Shown piece after piece: positions 34,399 through 43,635 of a stretch of DNA of 64,000 nt; positions within the stretch are counted from its first letter, which is position 1; each line of letters opens with the position of its first letter. Origin of the DNA: Chloroflexota bacterium (lineage in GTDB: Bacteria; Chloroflexota; Anaerolineae; Promineifilales; Promineifilaceae); contig JAGOMA010000010.1 of NCBI GenBank assembly GCA_017993775.1, forward strand, positions 106,408 to 170,407. Direction: 5' to 3'. The notes beneath the pieces are model-generated. The model worked only from the letters and a program-made list of their open reading frames with translations. It had not been told where the DNA came from and ran no database searches. A program made the translations under genes and the position numbers.

Positions 34399-35661
34399 TT
34401 ACAAAAGCTGCCGCTTTTCCAGGTCATACAGACCATAGGCTGCGGCTAAAATCTCGACCGGATGGCGTGATGGCAGGTCTGTGCCATGTTCCAACTGCCA
34501 GCGGCAAGTCTCCGAATCGCACGCCGTCATCTCCACGTCACCGCCCTGGTCGGCCACAAAATCGAATAATTCCGCGCCGACATCCATAGCGATCTGGTAC
34601 TTTTCTTTCTTATACCCATACGTTCCGGCAATGCCGCAGCAGCGCGCATGGCTTTCACGTATGTCTATGCCCGGGATCAAGGCCATGATGTCCATGGCCG
34701 GTTTGCCGACGCGGTGCGCCCGGTATTGGCAGGGCGCATGATAAGGCAGCACCATATTCATCTGGTGAAAATCGGTTTTTAATTCGCCCAATTCGTGCCG
34801 TTCGCGCAGCCATTCAAAAATGTCCCAGGTCGCGTTGGTGATGGCTTTGGCGTTTTCGCTGTCCATGTCCAACAACTCTGGCGCTTCTTCTTTTAATGTG
34901 AGCGTACAGCTTGTGCTGGTGCCTACAATGTCCAAACCGGCCTGGGCATAAACGAGCAATTTGTTGATGTTGTTTTGATGGTAATCGGCGGCGGCGGCAA
35001 ATTCGCCATTGCTCAACATGGGTAAACCACAGCAGTTTTGCGGCGGAACCAGCACTTCATACCCATTATGCTCAAACACAGCCACCGTCGCTTTGCCGAT
35101 GAATGGTTCGTAATACATGGTAGCGCAGCCGTGATAATAGACAACTTTTTTGTCTGATTTGAGGCGCTGTGCCTGTGTTTTCTTAAACCAGTCGCCGAAT
35201 GAGCCGTCGGTACTCCAGTGTGGCAGCGGCGCTTCCCGGGCAATGCCCATCACTTTTTCGGCCATGACCCGGCTGAAGGAATTGTGTAGGGCGAAATTTG
35301 CCAGACCGGGCACGATGTGTCCTAGTTTGCCCAACATTTCGTTGCGTCCCAGCAGCCGGTTGCGCAGGGGAATGCCTTTTTCAGAGACGATTTGGGCGCG
35401 GGCGCGGGCGTTGAGTTCGGCAATTTTAACGCCGGTGGGGCACACTTCATTACAAACCCGGCAGCCAGAGCAATAATCAACCGAATGGTCGGGGGTTTGG
35501 GGCTGGCCATTTTCCCGAAACCGCTGGGCCTGGGGACCAACGTATTTGGGACCAGGGAACAAATCGGTAACAGCCGCGACCGGGCAGTAGCTGGTGCAGA
35601 TATTGCATTTGATGCATTCGTCCAAAGAGGGACCGACAGAATGCCATGATTTGGTATGCAT
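34399..35661 (-). CDS. glpC: Anaerobic glycerol-3-phosphate dehydrogenase subunit C
   Basis: This 420-residue protein has two N-terminal [4Fe-4S] motifs (CIKCNICTSYCP and CSGCRVCNEVCP). Two CCG domains follow, the hallmark of HdrB/GlpC proteins: YHGCATMYY...NCCGLPM, and YHAPCQYR...ARCCGIAGTYG. GlpC anchors the GlpAB dimer to the membrane and passes electrons to menaquinone. A ribosome site AAAAGGATC precedes the ATG, which is 11 bases after the glpB stop. Family length is normal. Confidence 0.93.
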   Translation of the reverse strand: MHTKSWHSVGPSLDECIKCNICTSYCPVAAVTDLFPGPKYVGPQAQRFRENGQPQTPDHSVDYCSGCRVCNEVCPTGVKIAELNARARAQIVSEKGIPLRNRLLGRNEMLGKLGHIVPGLANFALHNSFSRVMAEKVMGIAREAPLPHWSTDGSFGDWFKKTQAQRLKSDKKVVYYHGCATMYYEPFIGKATVAVFEHNGYEVLVPPQNCCGLPMLSNGEFAAAADYHQNNINKLLVYAQAGLDIVGTSTSCTLTLKEEAPELLDMDSENAKAITNATWDIFEWLRERHELGELKTDFHQMNMVLPYHAPCQYRAHRVGKPAMDIMALIPGIDIRESHARCCGIAGTYGYKKEKYQIAMDVGAELFDFVADQGGDVEMTACDSETCRWQLEHGTDLPSRHPVEILAAAYGLYDLEKRQLL

Positions 35662-35672
35662 AGTTGATCCTT

Positions 35673-36950
35673 TTAGCCGCTGAGAGCCTGAGCCGCGGCC
35701 ACACCGGTGGCAACGGCCGTTCCCTCGACGCTGCGTTCCTGAATCCCATCACTGTGGGCCAGCAAATTACCGGCGGCCCACAGGTTGGCATAAAGCGGTT
35801 GGTCGTTTGCGTCAACGGGCTGGAAGCTGGCATTGACTTTGACGCCGCCCTTGAAAACTGGATGGCCTTGTGGGTTGAGGAACCCGGGATTGAACCAATC
35901 GGCCCGCTCCTGGGGAATGGTGAGGGGTAGGTTGAAGATGGTTTCCCAGACACGGCCGTTCACATCACTGTTAAATCCGCCGCCTAAAATACCGCCTGTT
36001 GCCAGCAGATACTTATCGGCGCGCAGTTTGAGCGGGCGAGCGCTGGTTGCGCTTTCCACCCATTGAACAGCGCCCGGCACGCCGTTTGGCGCGGTTGTTT
36101 GGGTGGAAATCACCTCTAAACCGGCCGTCAGGCGGACACCCAGGCTTTGTAAATGGCCGCGAAAAGCCTTGTATAAGCGCACGCCGGGCACGCTGGGCGG
36201 CAAGGTGGGGATTTCAAAAACCGGCGAGTTGGTCTCTCGTTCCAGTTCAGCCAGGAATGTGATGTGCGCATCCATGCCTAATATCGCCGGTAAACCAATC
36301 CGCTCGCCAGGGCGGACAATTTTCCGCAGAGCAGCGGCCAAAAGAGCGCGCTGTTCTTTGTTGTCTAACCCTTGCGCCAGCTGCACGGTGTTGCTATCGC
36401 GCCGGCTGGTGATGAGCTTTAGAGGCAAGAAAGCGGCCCGGGCGGGATACCCGAGATGGGTGAGATTCTCCGCAATCAATTCCGGGTAAAAATCGCGCAT
36501 CCCTTCGAAGCCAATAATCAGCATGGGTTCGGAGCGGCTCAGATCGCCGGCAAGCTGCGCTTTGGGAGCCAGATATGTGGGACGAGCGGCGCCGGCAGGC
36601 GAAGGCAGGAGTACATTATCGCCGGGGTTTGTTGCCCCGCCGTAGGGGACGCCGATGTCTTTGCTGAGAGCGACAAAAGTCGCCAGGGTTTGGGCGATGT
36701 GTTCATTGGTCAGCAAAGCATACGGGTGCTGAGGGTTTTGTTGGATGAGCGATTGGATTTGTTCTAACGGCCGTTTCACCGGTAGTTCGGGCTGCGTGGC
36801 CATATAACCCAATACATCAATCGTGCCTGCGCCCCAATGTATGGAACCCAGTCCTTTAGCGGCTATGGTGACGCGCATCCCTGCTTTAACGGCCGTATAC
36901 GCGGCCATCAACCCACTTAGTCCAGCGCCAATGACGAGTAAATCAGACAT
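35673..36950 (-). CDS. glpB: Anaerobic glycerol-3-phosphate dehydrogenase subunit B
   Basis: The ATG at 36948-36950 has GAGGAGGTG just upstream and overlaps the glpA stop by eight bases. The 425-residue flavoprotein starts SDLLVIGAGLSGLMAAYTAVKAG, the FAD-binding site. It carries the GlpB pattern GSIHWGAGTIDVLGY and the C-terminal FGGVKVNASF-like region, written here FKGGVKVNASFQPVD. GlpB works with GlpA to oxidise glycerol-3-phosphate when oxygen is low. Confidence 0.92.
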   Translation of the reverse strand: MSDLLVIGAGLSGLMAAYTAVKAGMRVTIAAKGLGSIHWGAGTIDVLGYMATQPELPVKRPLEQIQSLIQQNPQHPYALLTNEHIAQTLATFVALSKDIGVPYGGATNPGDNVLLPSPAGAARPTYLAPKAQLAGDLSRSEPMLIIGFEGMRDFYPELIAENLTHLGYPARAAFLPLKLITSRRDSNTVQLAQGLDNKEQRALLAAALRKIVRPGERIGLPAILGMDAHITFLAELERETNSPVFEIPTLPPSVPGVRLYKAFRGHLQSLGVRLTAGLEVISTQTTAPNGVPGAVQWVESATSARPLKLRADKYLLATGGILGGGFNSDVNGRVWETIFNLPLTIPQERADWFNPGFLNPQGHPVFKGGVKVNASFQPVDANDQPLYANLWAAGNLLAHSDGIQERSVEGTAVATGVAAAQALSG

Positions 36951-38715
36951 CGGCCACCTCCTCGGCTGTTGGCGTTGTGTCAAACAGATAAAAATCCGTA
37001 ACCGGGCTGGATAGTTCTTTGTCCGGCAGGTGATCGACGTTCATCAGGCTCATGTAGATGAGTTCATCCAGCCGTTCCTGTTTAAGCTGCCGTCCCCAAA
37101 GAATAGGTGTGACCCCTTTCCAACGTTCTTGCAAAAAGTCGCGCAGCAGCAAATTGGGGTTAAAGGAATCGGCGGTATTGGCGGCACGGCCGTTAGCCTC
37201 ATGGCTGTCGGCATCGCTAACTAAATTGTGACCGGGCGATTGCAAGTAGGCGACTTCCCACTTGGCTGCGCTGCTGGCGTCATCGCTCATGTTCACTTCC
37301 CAACTGCCCGCTTTTTTCATCTCGTGCAAAATGCCGGTGGCGCGGTAGGTGCAGAACCCACCCTGGCACGGCCCTTTGCCCAGGCGCACATCGCGCCGCA
37401 GGTCGTCCAAGGTTAGCAGCGGGTTGCGCCGGGCGGCGTTTTCAATCATCGTCCGGGTAACCAGTTCACATTCGCAAACCAATTCGCTTTGTAGATGCTT
37501 TTCTTCGATTTCGTGCAGGCGGTGGCCGACCCAGTAATTGCCTTGTTCTGCGCCGGGGACGGGGGTGGTGGCGGTGGTACACGGCCGTTCCGTGCCCAAA
37601 TGCCGACAAATATCATCAACCGTCGCCTCGGCCATCAGGCGGAACGTAGTCCATTTGCCGCCGGTAATCGTGAGGAAACCGGCGACCCCTTCCCGTTCTT
37701 TGTGGTCAAGCAGGGCCAGCTTGCGGGTGACATCGCGTCCTTTACCACTGGTATAGGTATCTTGGAATAACGGCCGTACCCCAGCCCACGCTCGCAGCAC
37801 CCGCGCCTGAGCAAATCCGGGAACCATCTTATCCCCTTCTTCCAACATCTTTTTCACTTCCCACGGCTCAATCCGCAGAGGCTCAGGTTCCGGCACATTA
37901 ATCGAGGTCGTTCCAATAACACAAACCGTATGGCTGGGCACAATAATGTCGCCATCCGAAGGACTTTTGCAACGATTCACCACCGTATTCACCAACCGGT
38001 GATTCATCGCCACCATCGTACCCTTGCTGGGCATAATTGTAATTTCGATGCCTGCCATCAAAGCCAATTTGCCCGTCCAGGCTCCGGCCGCATTCACCGT
38101 CATATCGGCATGAATTTCTGTGTCTTCACCAGTGACCACATTGCGCACAACAGCCCCGGCCACACGCCGATCACTCTCACCGCCAACCATAATCAGGCTG
38201 GTAACTTCATGGTATGTCAGAATTTGCGCCCCTGCATTACGCGCAGCCTGCGCTGTAGCGTGCGCCGCCAAAAAGCTATCAGAAGAGCCGTCTGGCACTT
38301 CAAATACGCGGCTGATACGCGGATTTAGCAGCGGTTCACGGCGCAGCGCCTCAGCCACGGGAATTTCAACACAAGGAATACCTACCGCCTCACAGCCTGC
38401 TTTAAATTTGTCAGGATATTCGCCCTCGTCTTCGGGCAAAACCACAAAAAAGCCGCTCGTGTCTTCAATGCAGTGGGCATGCGTAACACGCAATATTTGA
38501 TTCTCGGCAATACACTCCGCCGCGCCATGTGGATCTTTGACAGCATACCGGCCGCCGCTGTGCAGCAGCCCATGATACCGCCCAGACGTGCCATGCGTCA
38601 GGTCACGCCGTTCCACCAACACAACCTTCAAACCACGCAAAGCAGCATCCCAGGCAACTCCCGTGCCTGTAGCTCCCCCACCAATCACCAAAACTTCTGT
38701 CTGTATACGGTTCAT
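36943..38715 (-). CDS. glpA: Anaerobic glycerol-3-phosphate dehydrogenase subunit A
   Basis: The start at 38713-38715 sits seven bases after GGGGAG; the ATG just before it is also possible. The 590-residue protein has an FAD site (EVLVIGGGATGTGVAWDAALRG), the DAO-family core, and a C-terminal BFD-like [2Fe-2S] domain (LVCECELVTRTMIENAA, then GKGPCQGGFCTYR). That domain marks the anaerobic GlpA type rather than GlpD. It oxidises glycerol-3-phosphate to dihydroxyacetone phosphate. A 15-base-stem hairpin lies between its start and glpK. Confidence 0.93.
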   Translation of the reverse strand: MNRIQTEVLVIGGGATGTGVAWDAALRGLKVVLVERRDLTHGTSGRYHGLLHSGGRYAVKDPHGAAECIAENQILRVTHAHCIEDTSGFFVVLPEDEGEYPDKFKAGCEAVGIPCVEIPVAEALRREPLLNPRISRVFEVPDGSSDSFLAAHATAQAARNAGAQILTYHEVTSLIMVGGESDRRVAGAVVRNVVTGEDTEIHADMTVNAAGAWTGKLALMAGIEITIMPSKGTMVAMNHRLVNTVVNRCKSPSDGDIIVPSHTVCVIGTTSINVPEPEPLRIEPWEVKKMLEEGDKMVPGFAQARVLRAWAGVRPLFQDTYTSGKGRDVTRKLALLDHKEREGVAGFLTITGGKWTTFRLMAEATVDDICRHLGTERPCTTATTPVPGAEQGNYWVGHRLHEIEEKHLQSELVCECELVTRTMIENAARRNPLLTLDDLRRDVRLGKGPCQGGFCTYRATGILHEMKKAGSWEVNMSDDASSAAKWEVAYLQSPGHNLVSDADSHEANGRAANTADSFNPNLLLRDFLQERWKGVTPILWGRQLKQERLDELIYMSLMNVDHLPDKELSSPVTDFYLFDTTPTAEEVADV

Positions 38716-38741
38716 CATGGGTCTCCCCAGACAAAAATAAT

Positions 38742-38783
38742 GAATTGTGAATGAGTCCCACTGTTGGAACTCATTCACAATTC
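38742..38783 (-). terminator. 15-bp-stem hairpin between glpK and glpA
   Basis: GAATTGTGAATGAGT (38742-38756) and its exact complement (38769-38783) flank a 12-base loop. On the minus strand the hairpin follows the glpK stop by about 25 bases and is followed by ATTATTTTTGT. It could terminate part of the transcripts or stabilise the glpFdhaKLglpK message. Confidence 0.6.
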
Positions 38784-38808
38784 AAATTTCAAACTTCAGA
38801 TTACCGAA

Positions 38809-40317
38809 TTATTCAACCCAGTCAAAGGTGCGGGTAACAGCCTTCTTCCATTGGGCATACAGTGCAGTGCTGGCATTGCTGCCTTGGGTCGGTTCCCAGG
38901 TCTTGGCAATACCCCAGTTGGCGCGCATTTCATCGGTGCTGGTCCAGAAGCCAACAGCGTAACCGGCGGCATAAGCAGCGCCCAAAGCTGTCGTTTCGGC
39001 CACTTTCGGGCGGACAACCGGCACGTCCAAAACGTCAGACTGGAATTGCATGAGGGTGTCATTGTAGACCATACCGCCGTCTACCTTCAGAGCGGTTAAT
39101 GGTACGCCGGAATCGGCGTTCATGGCATCCAGGACTTCGCGGGTCTGGTAAGCAGTGGCTTCCAGGGCAGCGCGGGCGATGTGGCCCTTGTTCACATAGC
39201 GGGTCAGGCCGACGATAGCGCCGCGAGCGTCAGAACGCCAATACGGAGCAAAAAGACCGGAGAAAGCCGGGACGAAGTAAACGCCGCCATTGTCTTCCAC
39301 GGATTTGGCGTAGTCTTCAACATGCGGGGAGAAATCGAAGAAGTTCATGTTGTCACGAAGCCACTGCACCAAAGCGCCGGTGATAGCAATAGAACCTTCC
39401 AAAGCATACACAGCCGGTTCGTCGCCGAATTTGTAGCAGAGGGTGGTCAGCAAACCACTCTTAGATGGGACGATTTTGGTGCCGGTGTTCAGGATCATGA
39501 AGCAGCCGGTGCCATAGGTATTCTTAGCTTCGCCAGGGCTGAAGCAAGCTTGCCCAACGGTAGCTGCTTGTTGGTCGCCCAGGTCGCCAGCGACAGCAAT
39601 TTTGCCGCCAAACGGACCAGATTCGGTTGTGTAGCCATACACTTTCGAGGACGGCATAATCTTGGGCAGCATGGACATGGGGATGGTCATTTCTTTGGTA
39701 ATGGTTTCAGACCAATCCAATGTTTCCAGGTTCATGAGCATGGTACGGCTGGCATTGGTGACATCGGTAACGTGCGCGCCGCCCTTAGGCCCACCGGTGA
39801 GGTTCCAAATAACCCAGGTATCGATGTTGCCAAAGATAGCGTCGCCTTTTTCGGCCGCTTCGCGCAGACCTTCGACGTTATCCAGCATCCACTTCACTTT
39901 GGGGCCAGAGAAGTAGGTGGCCAAGGGGAGGCCAACCTTATCGCGGAACCGATTTTGGCCAACGCTGCCTTCGAGGACTTTGATGATTTTGTCGGTGCGG
40001 GTGTCTTGCCAGACGATGGCATTGTAATATGGCTTTCCGGTGTTTTTGTCCCAGACAACAGTGGTTTCACGCTGGTTGGTGACACCAACGGCCGCAAGGT
40101 CGGCGGCAGTGAGGCCGGCATTTTTCATGGCGCCCTTGACTACATCTTGGGTGCGCGCCCAAATTTCCATCGGGTTGTGTTCTACCCAGCCCGGTTTGGG
40201 ATAAATTTGCTCGTGTTCCATTTGGTGAATACCAACGGGTTCGCCAGCGTGATTGAAAATCATGCAACGGGTACTGGTAGTACCCTGATCGATTGCAGCT
40301 ACAAATTTTTCTGACAT
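38809..40317 (-). CDS. glpK: Glycerol kinase
   Basis: The ATG at 40315-40317 has AAGGAG at a good distance. The 502-residue FGGY-family kinase starts [23 protein letters not shown], the phosphate-1 motif. It carries the glycerol-site WxxxR-type and [11 protein letters not shown] motifs (the adenosine region), and ends [10 protein letters not shown]. Length and motifs are fully canonical. It converts glycerol brought in by GlpF to glycerol-3-phosphate for GlpABC. Confidence 0.95.
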   Translation of the reverse strand: MSEKFVAAIDQGTTSTRCMIFNHAGEPVGIHQMEHEQIYPKPGWVEHNPMEIWARTQDVVKGAMKNAGLTAADLAAVGVTNQRETTVVWDKNTGKPYYNAIVWQDTRTDKIIKVLEGSVGQNRFRDKVGLPLATYFSGPKVKWMLDNVEGLREAAEKGDAIFGNIDTWVIWNLTGGPKGGAHVTDVTNASRTMLMNLETLDWSETITKEMTIPMSMLPKIMPSSKVYGYTTESGPFGGKIAVAGDLGDQQAATVGQACFSPGEAKNTYGTGCFMILNTGTKIVPSKSGLLTTLCYKFGDEPAVYALEGSIAITGALVQWLRDNMNFFDFSPHVEDYAKSVEDNGGVYFVPAFSGLFAPYWRSDARGAIVGLTRYVNKGHIARAALEATAYQTREVLDAMNADSGVPLTALKVDGGMVYNDTLMQFQSDVLDVPVVRPKVAETTALGAAYAAGYAVGFWTSTDEMRANWGIAKTWEPTQGSNASTALYAQWKKAVTRTFDWVE

Positions 40318-40381
40318 TTTTTCTCCTTCAGATGAAAATAGTGGGGAGCAGGCTCGAATGAGCCTGCTCAAAATGCTAAAG

Positions 40382-41011
40382 TTATTTTTCCAATGTATCC
40401 AGCAATGCTTTCAACATAAGATATGATGAGGTAGCTCCGGGGTCTTGATGCCCTCGGCTGCGTTCACCCAGGTAACTGGCGCGGCCTTTGCGAGCGATGA
40501 GCGGAATTGTGTTTTTCATACCTTGTTCGGCTGCGTCGACGGCCGCTTTCATCGAACCTTTGGTGTCTTGCCCATTGTCGATTGCGGCTTGCATGGCATC
40601 CAGAGCCGGTGACCAGGCGTCAAACATGGTTTTGTCTTCGAGTTGGGCGCGTCCACGTTGGACGATGCCTTCGACACCAGTCTTGAGCATTTTGAAAAGA
40701 TCGTCGTCGCTCAACTCTTCTTTGGAAGCCAAGGCCATCCCACTGCGCATAAAAAATGTACCATACAGGGGACCGCTCGCACCGCCAACGCTGGAAATAA
40801 GGGTCATACCAGTTGTTTTTAAGATGTTTCCGATGTCTTTATCGGCGACAGTGGGTAATTTTTCCATGACCTTGTTGAAGCCTCGGGTCATGTTAATACC
40901 ATGGTCAGCGTCGCCAATGGCCGCATCTAGCTGGGTGAGATACTCTCTGTTTTCTGTCATCACAGCGGCCGTTGCTTCGAGCCACTGGACAATCTGATCT
41001 CGGGTGACCAT
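40382..41011 (-). CDS. dhaL: Dihydroxyacetone kinase subunit DhaL
   Basis: This 209-residue helical-barrel protein has the magnesium-ADP site [18 protein letters not shown], the conserved [15 protein letters not shown], and the C-terminal [14 protein letters not shown] motif. It carries the nucleotide-type cofactor that DhaM rephosphorylates, and it transfers phosphate to dihydroxyacetone on DhaK. In E. coli DhaL also activates DhaR. It lies between dhaK and glpK on the same strand, with an AAAGGAAAGG ribosome site. Confidence 0.94.
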   Translation of the reverse strand: MVTRDQIVQWLEATAAVMTENREYLTQLDAAIGDADHGINMTRGFNKVMEKLPTVADKDIGNILKTTGMTLISSVGGASGPLYGTFFMRSGMALASKEELSDDDLFKMLKTGVEGIVQRGRAQLEDKTMFDAWSPALDAMQAAIDNGQDTKGSMKAAVDAAEQGMKNTIPLIARKGRASYLGERSRGHQDPGATSSYLMLKALLDTLEK

Positions 41012-41101
41012 AGTGCCTTTCCTTTGTGACAGTGTTCAGGTGGTTGTCAATAATGCTTAACGACCTTTACCTGGGCGCTGGTCACGATTTGTTGAACACT
41101 A

Positions 41102-42175
41102 TTATGCGCCCCAACGGAGACCAGGCGTCACAACTGGAGCATCCCAGAACTTCAGGATTTCGTCATCAGCCTTCAACAACGTAATGGAGCAACCGGCCAT
41201 CTCCAAAGAGGTGATGTAGGGGCCGATAAGGTTACGGACGATGGTGATACCTTTGTGGTTGCAGATTTCGGCCAGTTTGCGGTATACCGCATACAATTCG
41301 GATACAGGTGTGCCGCCCATGCTGTTAACAAAGGCAATTACCTGATCGCCGGATTGCAGCGGCGGGTCGACCAATTCTACTTCTACCCAATCGCCAACTT
41401 CATTGTCCCATTCACGGACTGTGCGGCTGTAAGCGCCATCTTCGATGATGGCTAGAGCCATCATTTCGGTGATTTCGTCGGCGGTTTTCATGTGGAGGCG
41501 TTCACGGCCTGGTTCGCCATGGATGCCGATGCCGATTTCAAATTCATCTTCGCCGAGTTCGAATGTGGGTTTGCCGGCAGCGGGGACGGTGCAGGATGTG
41601 AGAGCCATACCAAGGGAACGGCCGTTCTTGTTAACTTTCCGCGCCAAATCAGCACATTGCTCCAGGGTGTAACCCGCCTCAGCCGCTGCGCCCACGATTT
41701 TCTCTGCCAGCACAGTCGTGCCTACGCCACGACGACCCGCAGTGTACAAACTATCTTTTACAGCCGCATCATCGTCGATCAGAATGCTCTGAACCTTAAT
41801 GCCATCGGCAAAAGCCAGTTCAGCGGCCGTTTCAAAATTCAGCACATCCCCAGTGTAATTCTTCACCAGGAACAAGACTCCGGCGCCGCCATCAACAGCC
41901 TTTGCTGCTTCATACATCTGGTCTGGCGTGGGAGAAGTAAAGACCTCGCCGGGGCAAGCCGCATCCAGCATTCCATGACCGACAAAACCGCCATGCATTG
42001 GTTCATGGCCACTGCCGCCGCCAGAAATTAAAGCCACTTTACCCTGCACCGGCGCATCCGCCCGCACAACAAATGTCGGGTCAAAGTGAATTTTCAACAT
42101 ATCGGGGTGCGCAACTGCCATCCCTTCCAATTGTTCCTTCACAACGTCGTCAATCGCATTGATCAATTTTTTCAT
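41102..42175 (-). CDS. dhaK: Dihydroxyacetone kinase subunit DhaK
   Basis: The ATG at 42173-42175 has AAGGAGAG upstream; the open frame runs further but without a ribosome site. The 357-residue protein has the substrate loop [26 protein letters not shown] and the covalent substrate-binding His219 in [11 protein letters not shown]. DhaK holds dihydroxyacetone as a hemiaminal. In E. coli it acts as a corepressor of DhaR when not phosphorylating. It lies directly downstream of glpF. Confidence 0.95.
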   Translation of the reverse strand: MKKLINAIDDVVKEQLEGMAVAHPDMLKIHFDPTFVVRADAPVQGKVALISGGGSGHEPMHGGFVGHGMLDAACPGEVFTSPTPDQMYEAAKAVDGGAGVLFLVKNYTGDVLNFETAAELAFADGIKVQSILIDDDAAVKDSLYTAGRRGVGTTVLAEKIVGAAAEAGYTLEQCADLARKVNKNGRSLGMALTSCTVPAAGKPTFELGEDEFEIGIGIHGEPGRERLHMKTADEITEMMALAIIEDGAYSRTVREWDNEVGDWVEVELVDPPLQSGDQVIAFVNSMGGTPVSELYAVYRKLAEICNHKGITIVRNLIGPYITSLEMAGCSITLLKADDEILKFWDAPVVTPGLRWGA

Positions 42176-42257
42176 GGGACTCTCCTTGCTTTCAGACCGG
42201 GCATGGGGCGGCAGCAAAGCAGCTACCCCATGCCCGGTTTTTTAGAAACGATGACCG

Positions 42258-43052
42258 TTATTTCTTTTCAGGTAAGAACGGCGTAACAAAAGCGTCGTAG
42301 GCAAAAGCGCCAATGGCGCCGGCAATCGCCGGAACCAGAACCGGGACAATCAGCCAGTACATGCCATCAAAAAGACCTTTTGTACCGACAATAGCGCCAA
42401 AAATACGGGGGCCTAAATCACGAGCCGGGTTAATGGAGTAACCGCTGGGGCCGCCCAAAGAAAGGCCAATTGCCAAAACGGTGAAACCAACCAGGAACGG
42501 TCCCATATTGTTCTTCAGACCCAGATTGCGCTCGTCGCCGCTGGCCAAAACACCCCACAACAGCATCATCGTGCCAAAGAATTCTGCAATGCCCGCAGTA
42601 AGCATGGAGTAGGTGCCGGTGGACGCTTCGCCCGTGCCGCCCCAGAAGGTGCTGCCGAAAACAGAACCAGGACCGGTGGACCAGACATTGGGCATGCCCG
42701 CTGCAACCAAACCATCACGGTAAACAAGATAAACGCCCAGAGCGCCCAGGAAAGCGCCGATGAACTGCGCCACAATGTACGGGCCAACTTTACCCCAGGG
42801 GAAGCCACGCTTGGCGGCCAAAGCAATCGTCACTGCTGGATTCAGGTGCGCGCCGCTAACGCCGCCGGAAATGTATACGGCGACGATAACAGCGAAAGCC
42901 CAGCCGATGGTTATGGTATTCCAGTTGTAAGCTGGACCAGCAAGACGGGGGGCCAAGCCCACGTTGGCGACGACACCATCGCCTAACAAAATCAGAACAA
43001 AAGTGCCGAATATTTCGCCAATCAGTTCGCCTGTTAAACCTTTTTGTTTCAT
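42258..43052 (-). CDS. glpF: Glycerol uptake facilitator (aquaglyceroporin)
   Basis: This 264-residue MIP channel has six membrane helices and both half-helix NPA motifs (GAHLNPAVT at about 68-75 and YSINPARDLGPR near 205). The Asp after the second NPAR is typical of glycerol-conducting members. A ribosome site AAGGAGAG is well placed. It is the first gene of the glycerol operon, behind a leader of several hundred bases and the dhaR gene. Confidence 0.95.
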   Translation of the reverse strand: MKQKGLTGELIGEIFGTFVLILLGDGVVANVGLAPRLAGPAYNWNTITIGWAFAVIVAVYISGGVSGAHLNPAVTIALAAKRGFPWGKVGPYIVAQFIGAFLGALGVYLVYRDGLVAAGMPNVWSTGPGSVFGSTFWGGTGEASTGTYSMLTAGIAEFFGTMMLLWGVLASGDERNLGLKNNMGPFLVGFTVLAIGLSLGGPSGYSINPARDLGPRIFGAIVGTKGLFDGMYWLIVPVLVPAIAGAIGAFAYDAFVTPFLPEKK

Positions 43053-43248
43053 CTTTCTCTCCTTAAATAAACCTGTCTCTTCGAAATGAAATTAGTTTTT
43101 AACAACCAATCAAACGGGTGAGCACAGTAGCGCCCAGAAATGGAAGTCGCCTGGTATTCCCAGGTCAGCGGTTGTGGATATACAGTAGGGGATTTTTTTC
43201 TGTGGTCACCTCCTTATTGGCAACAAAACCCAAATGCTTGCGAGAATC

Positions 43249-43373
43249 AGAGGTTAAGCAACGCCTTCTGAAAGGCAGCAATTGCGCTCGTGATGAATGC
43301 AAATCGCCGGTCTCACCAAGGTACATTGGGGGAACTTTTATCTTAGTTGATAATTTCTTACTGTTGCACCTCT
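43249..43373 (-). promoter_or_regulatory. Structured RNA element in the leader of the glycerol operon
   Basis: On the minus strand the RNA closes with AGAGGU-GCAAC (43363-43373) pairing with GUUGC-uua-ACCUCU (43249-43262), an 11-pair stem with a three-base bulge around about 100 bases. Inside are a TTATC/GATAA hairpin (43338-43353) and a GCCTT/AAGGC hairpin (43263-43276), plus a possible GGTGA/TCAC pairing. A strong SD-like AAGGAGGTG follows at about 43208-43216 without a usable start codon. The layout is that of a multibranched aptamer or processing structure. I cannot match it to a named riboswitch class. Confidence 0.4.
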
Positions 43374-43521
43374 TCCCGATTGATGAGAGCAACAATGCAG
43401 ACTGAACACGCAACAATTACGAGGGGAAATGAAGGTGCGCGAAGTCAGCATAAAGGAGAGTCGCCAATTAGTGAATTTATGCAAATCCGATAGTTATTTG
43501 CTTCCAAAATTAGTCGATTTG

Positions 43522-43567
43522 CACAGTACACTGTGTGTAATAATACACCATGCGGGTAACAGATCAA
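43522..43567 (-). promoter_or_regulatory. Sigma70-like promoter of the glycerol operon with overlapping dyad
   Basis: On the minus strand TTGATC (43562-43567) and TATTAT (43540-43545) are 16 bases apart. Transcription would start near 43533. The dyad CACAGT-AC-ACTGTG (43522-43535) covers the start region and could bind a repressor. The implied leader before glpF is about 480 bases. Confidence 0.5.
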
Positions 43568-43582
43568 CAAATGAGGATTTTA

Positions 43583-43599
43583 TGTTTCACTCTGAAACA
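43583..43599. promoter_or_regulatory. Candidate DhaR binding site 1
   Basis: The perfect inverted repeat TGTTTC-ACTCT-GAAACA lies 16 bases upstream of the -35 box of the glycerol promoter. A second copy lies 32 bases away centre to centre, about three helical turns. Confidence 0.55.
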
Positions 43600-43614
43600 C
43601 AAAAGGGGGCGATT

Positions 43615-43631
43615 TGTTTCTTTTTGAAACT
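43615..43631. promoter_or_regulatory. Candidate DhaR binding site 2
   Basis: The inverted repeat TGTTTC-TTTTT-GAAACT matches site 1 at 11 of 12 arm positions. It ends five bases before the stop codon of the dhaR-like gene. Confidence 0.5.
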
Positions 43632-43635
43632 CTGT

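Noticed and set aside
43249..43373. Lysine riboswitch
   Set aside because: AGAGGTGC followed by AGTAAG looks similar to its 5' part, but the remaining conserved core does not follow and the gene context does not fit.
43165..43416. 83-codon leader ORF on the glpF strand
   Set aside because: It starts at TTG without ribosome site and runs through the proposed RNA structure; pairing explains the region better.
43522..43635. Sigma54 (-24/-12) promoter for the glycerol operon
   Set aside because: I see no GG-N10-GC pair at a proper place, and the DhaR-like protein lacks GAFTGA; a sigma70-like pair is present.
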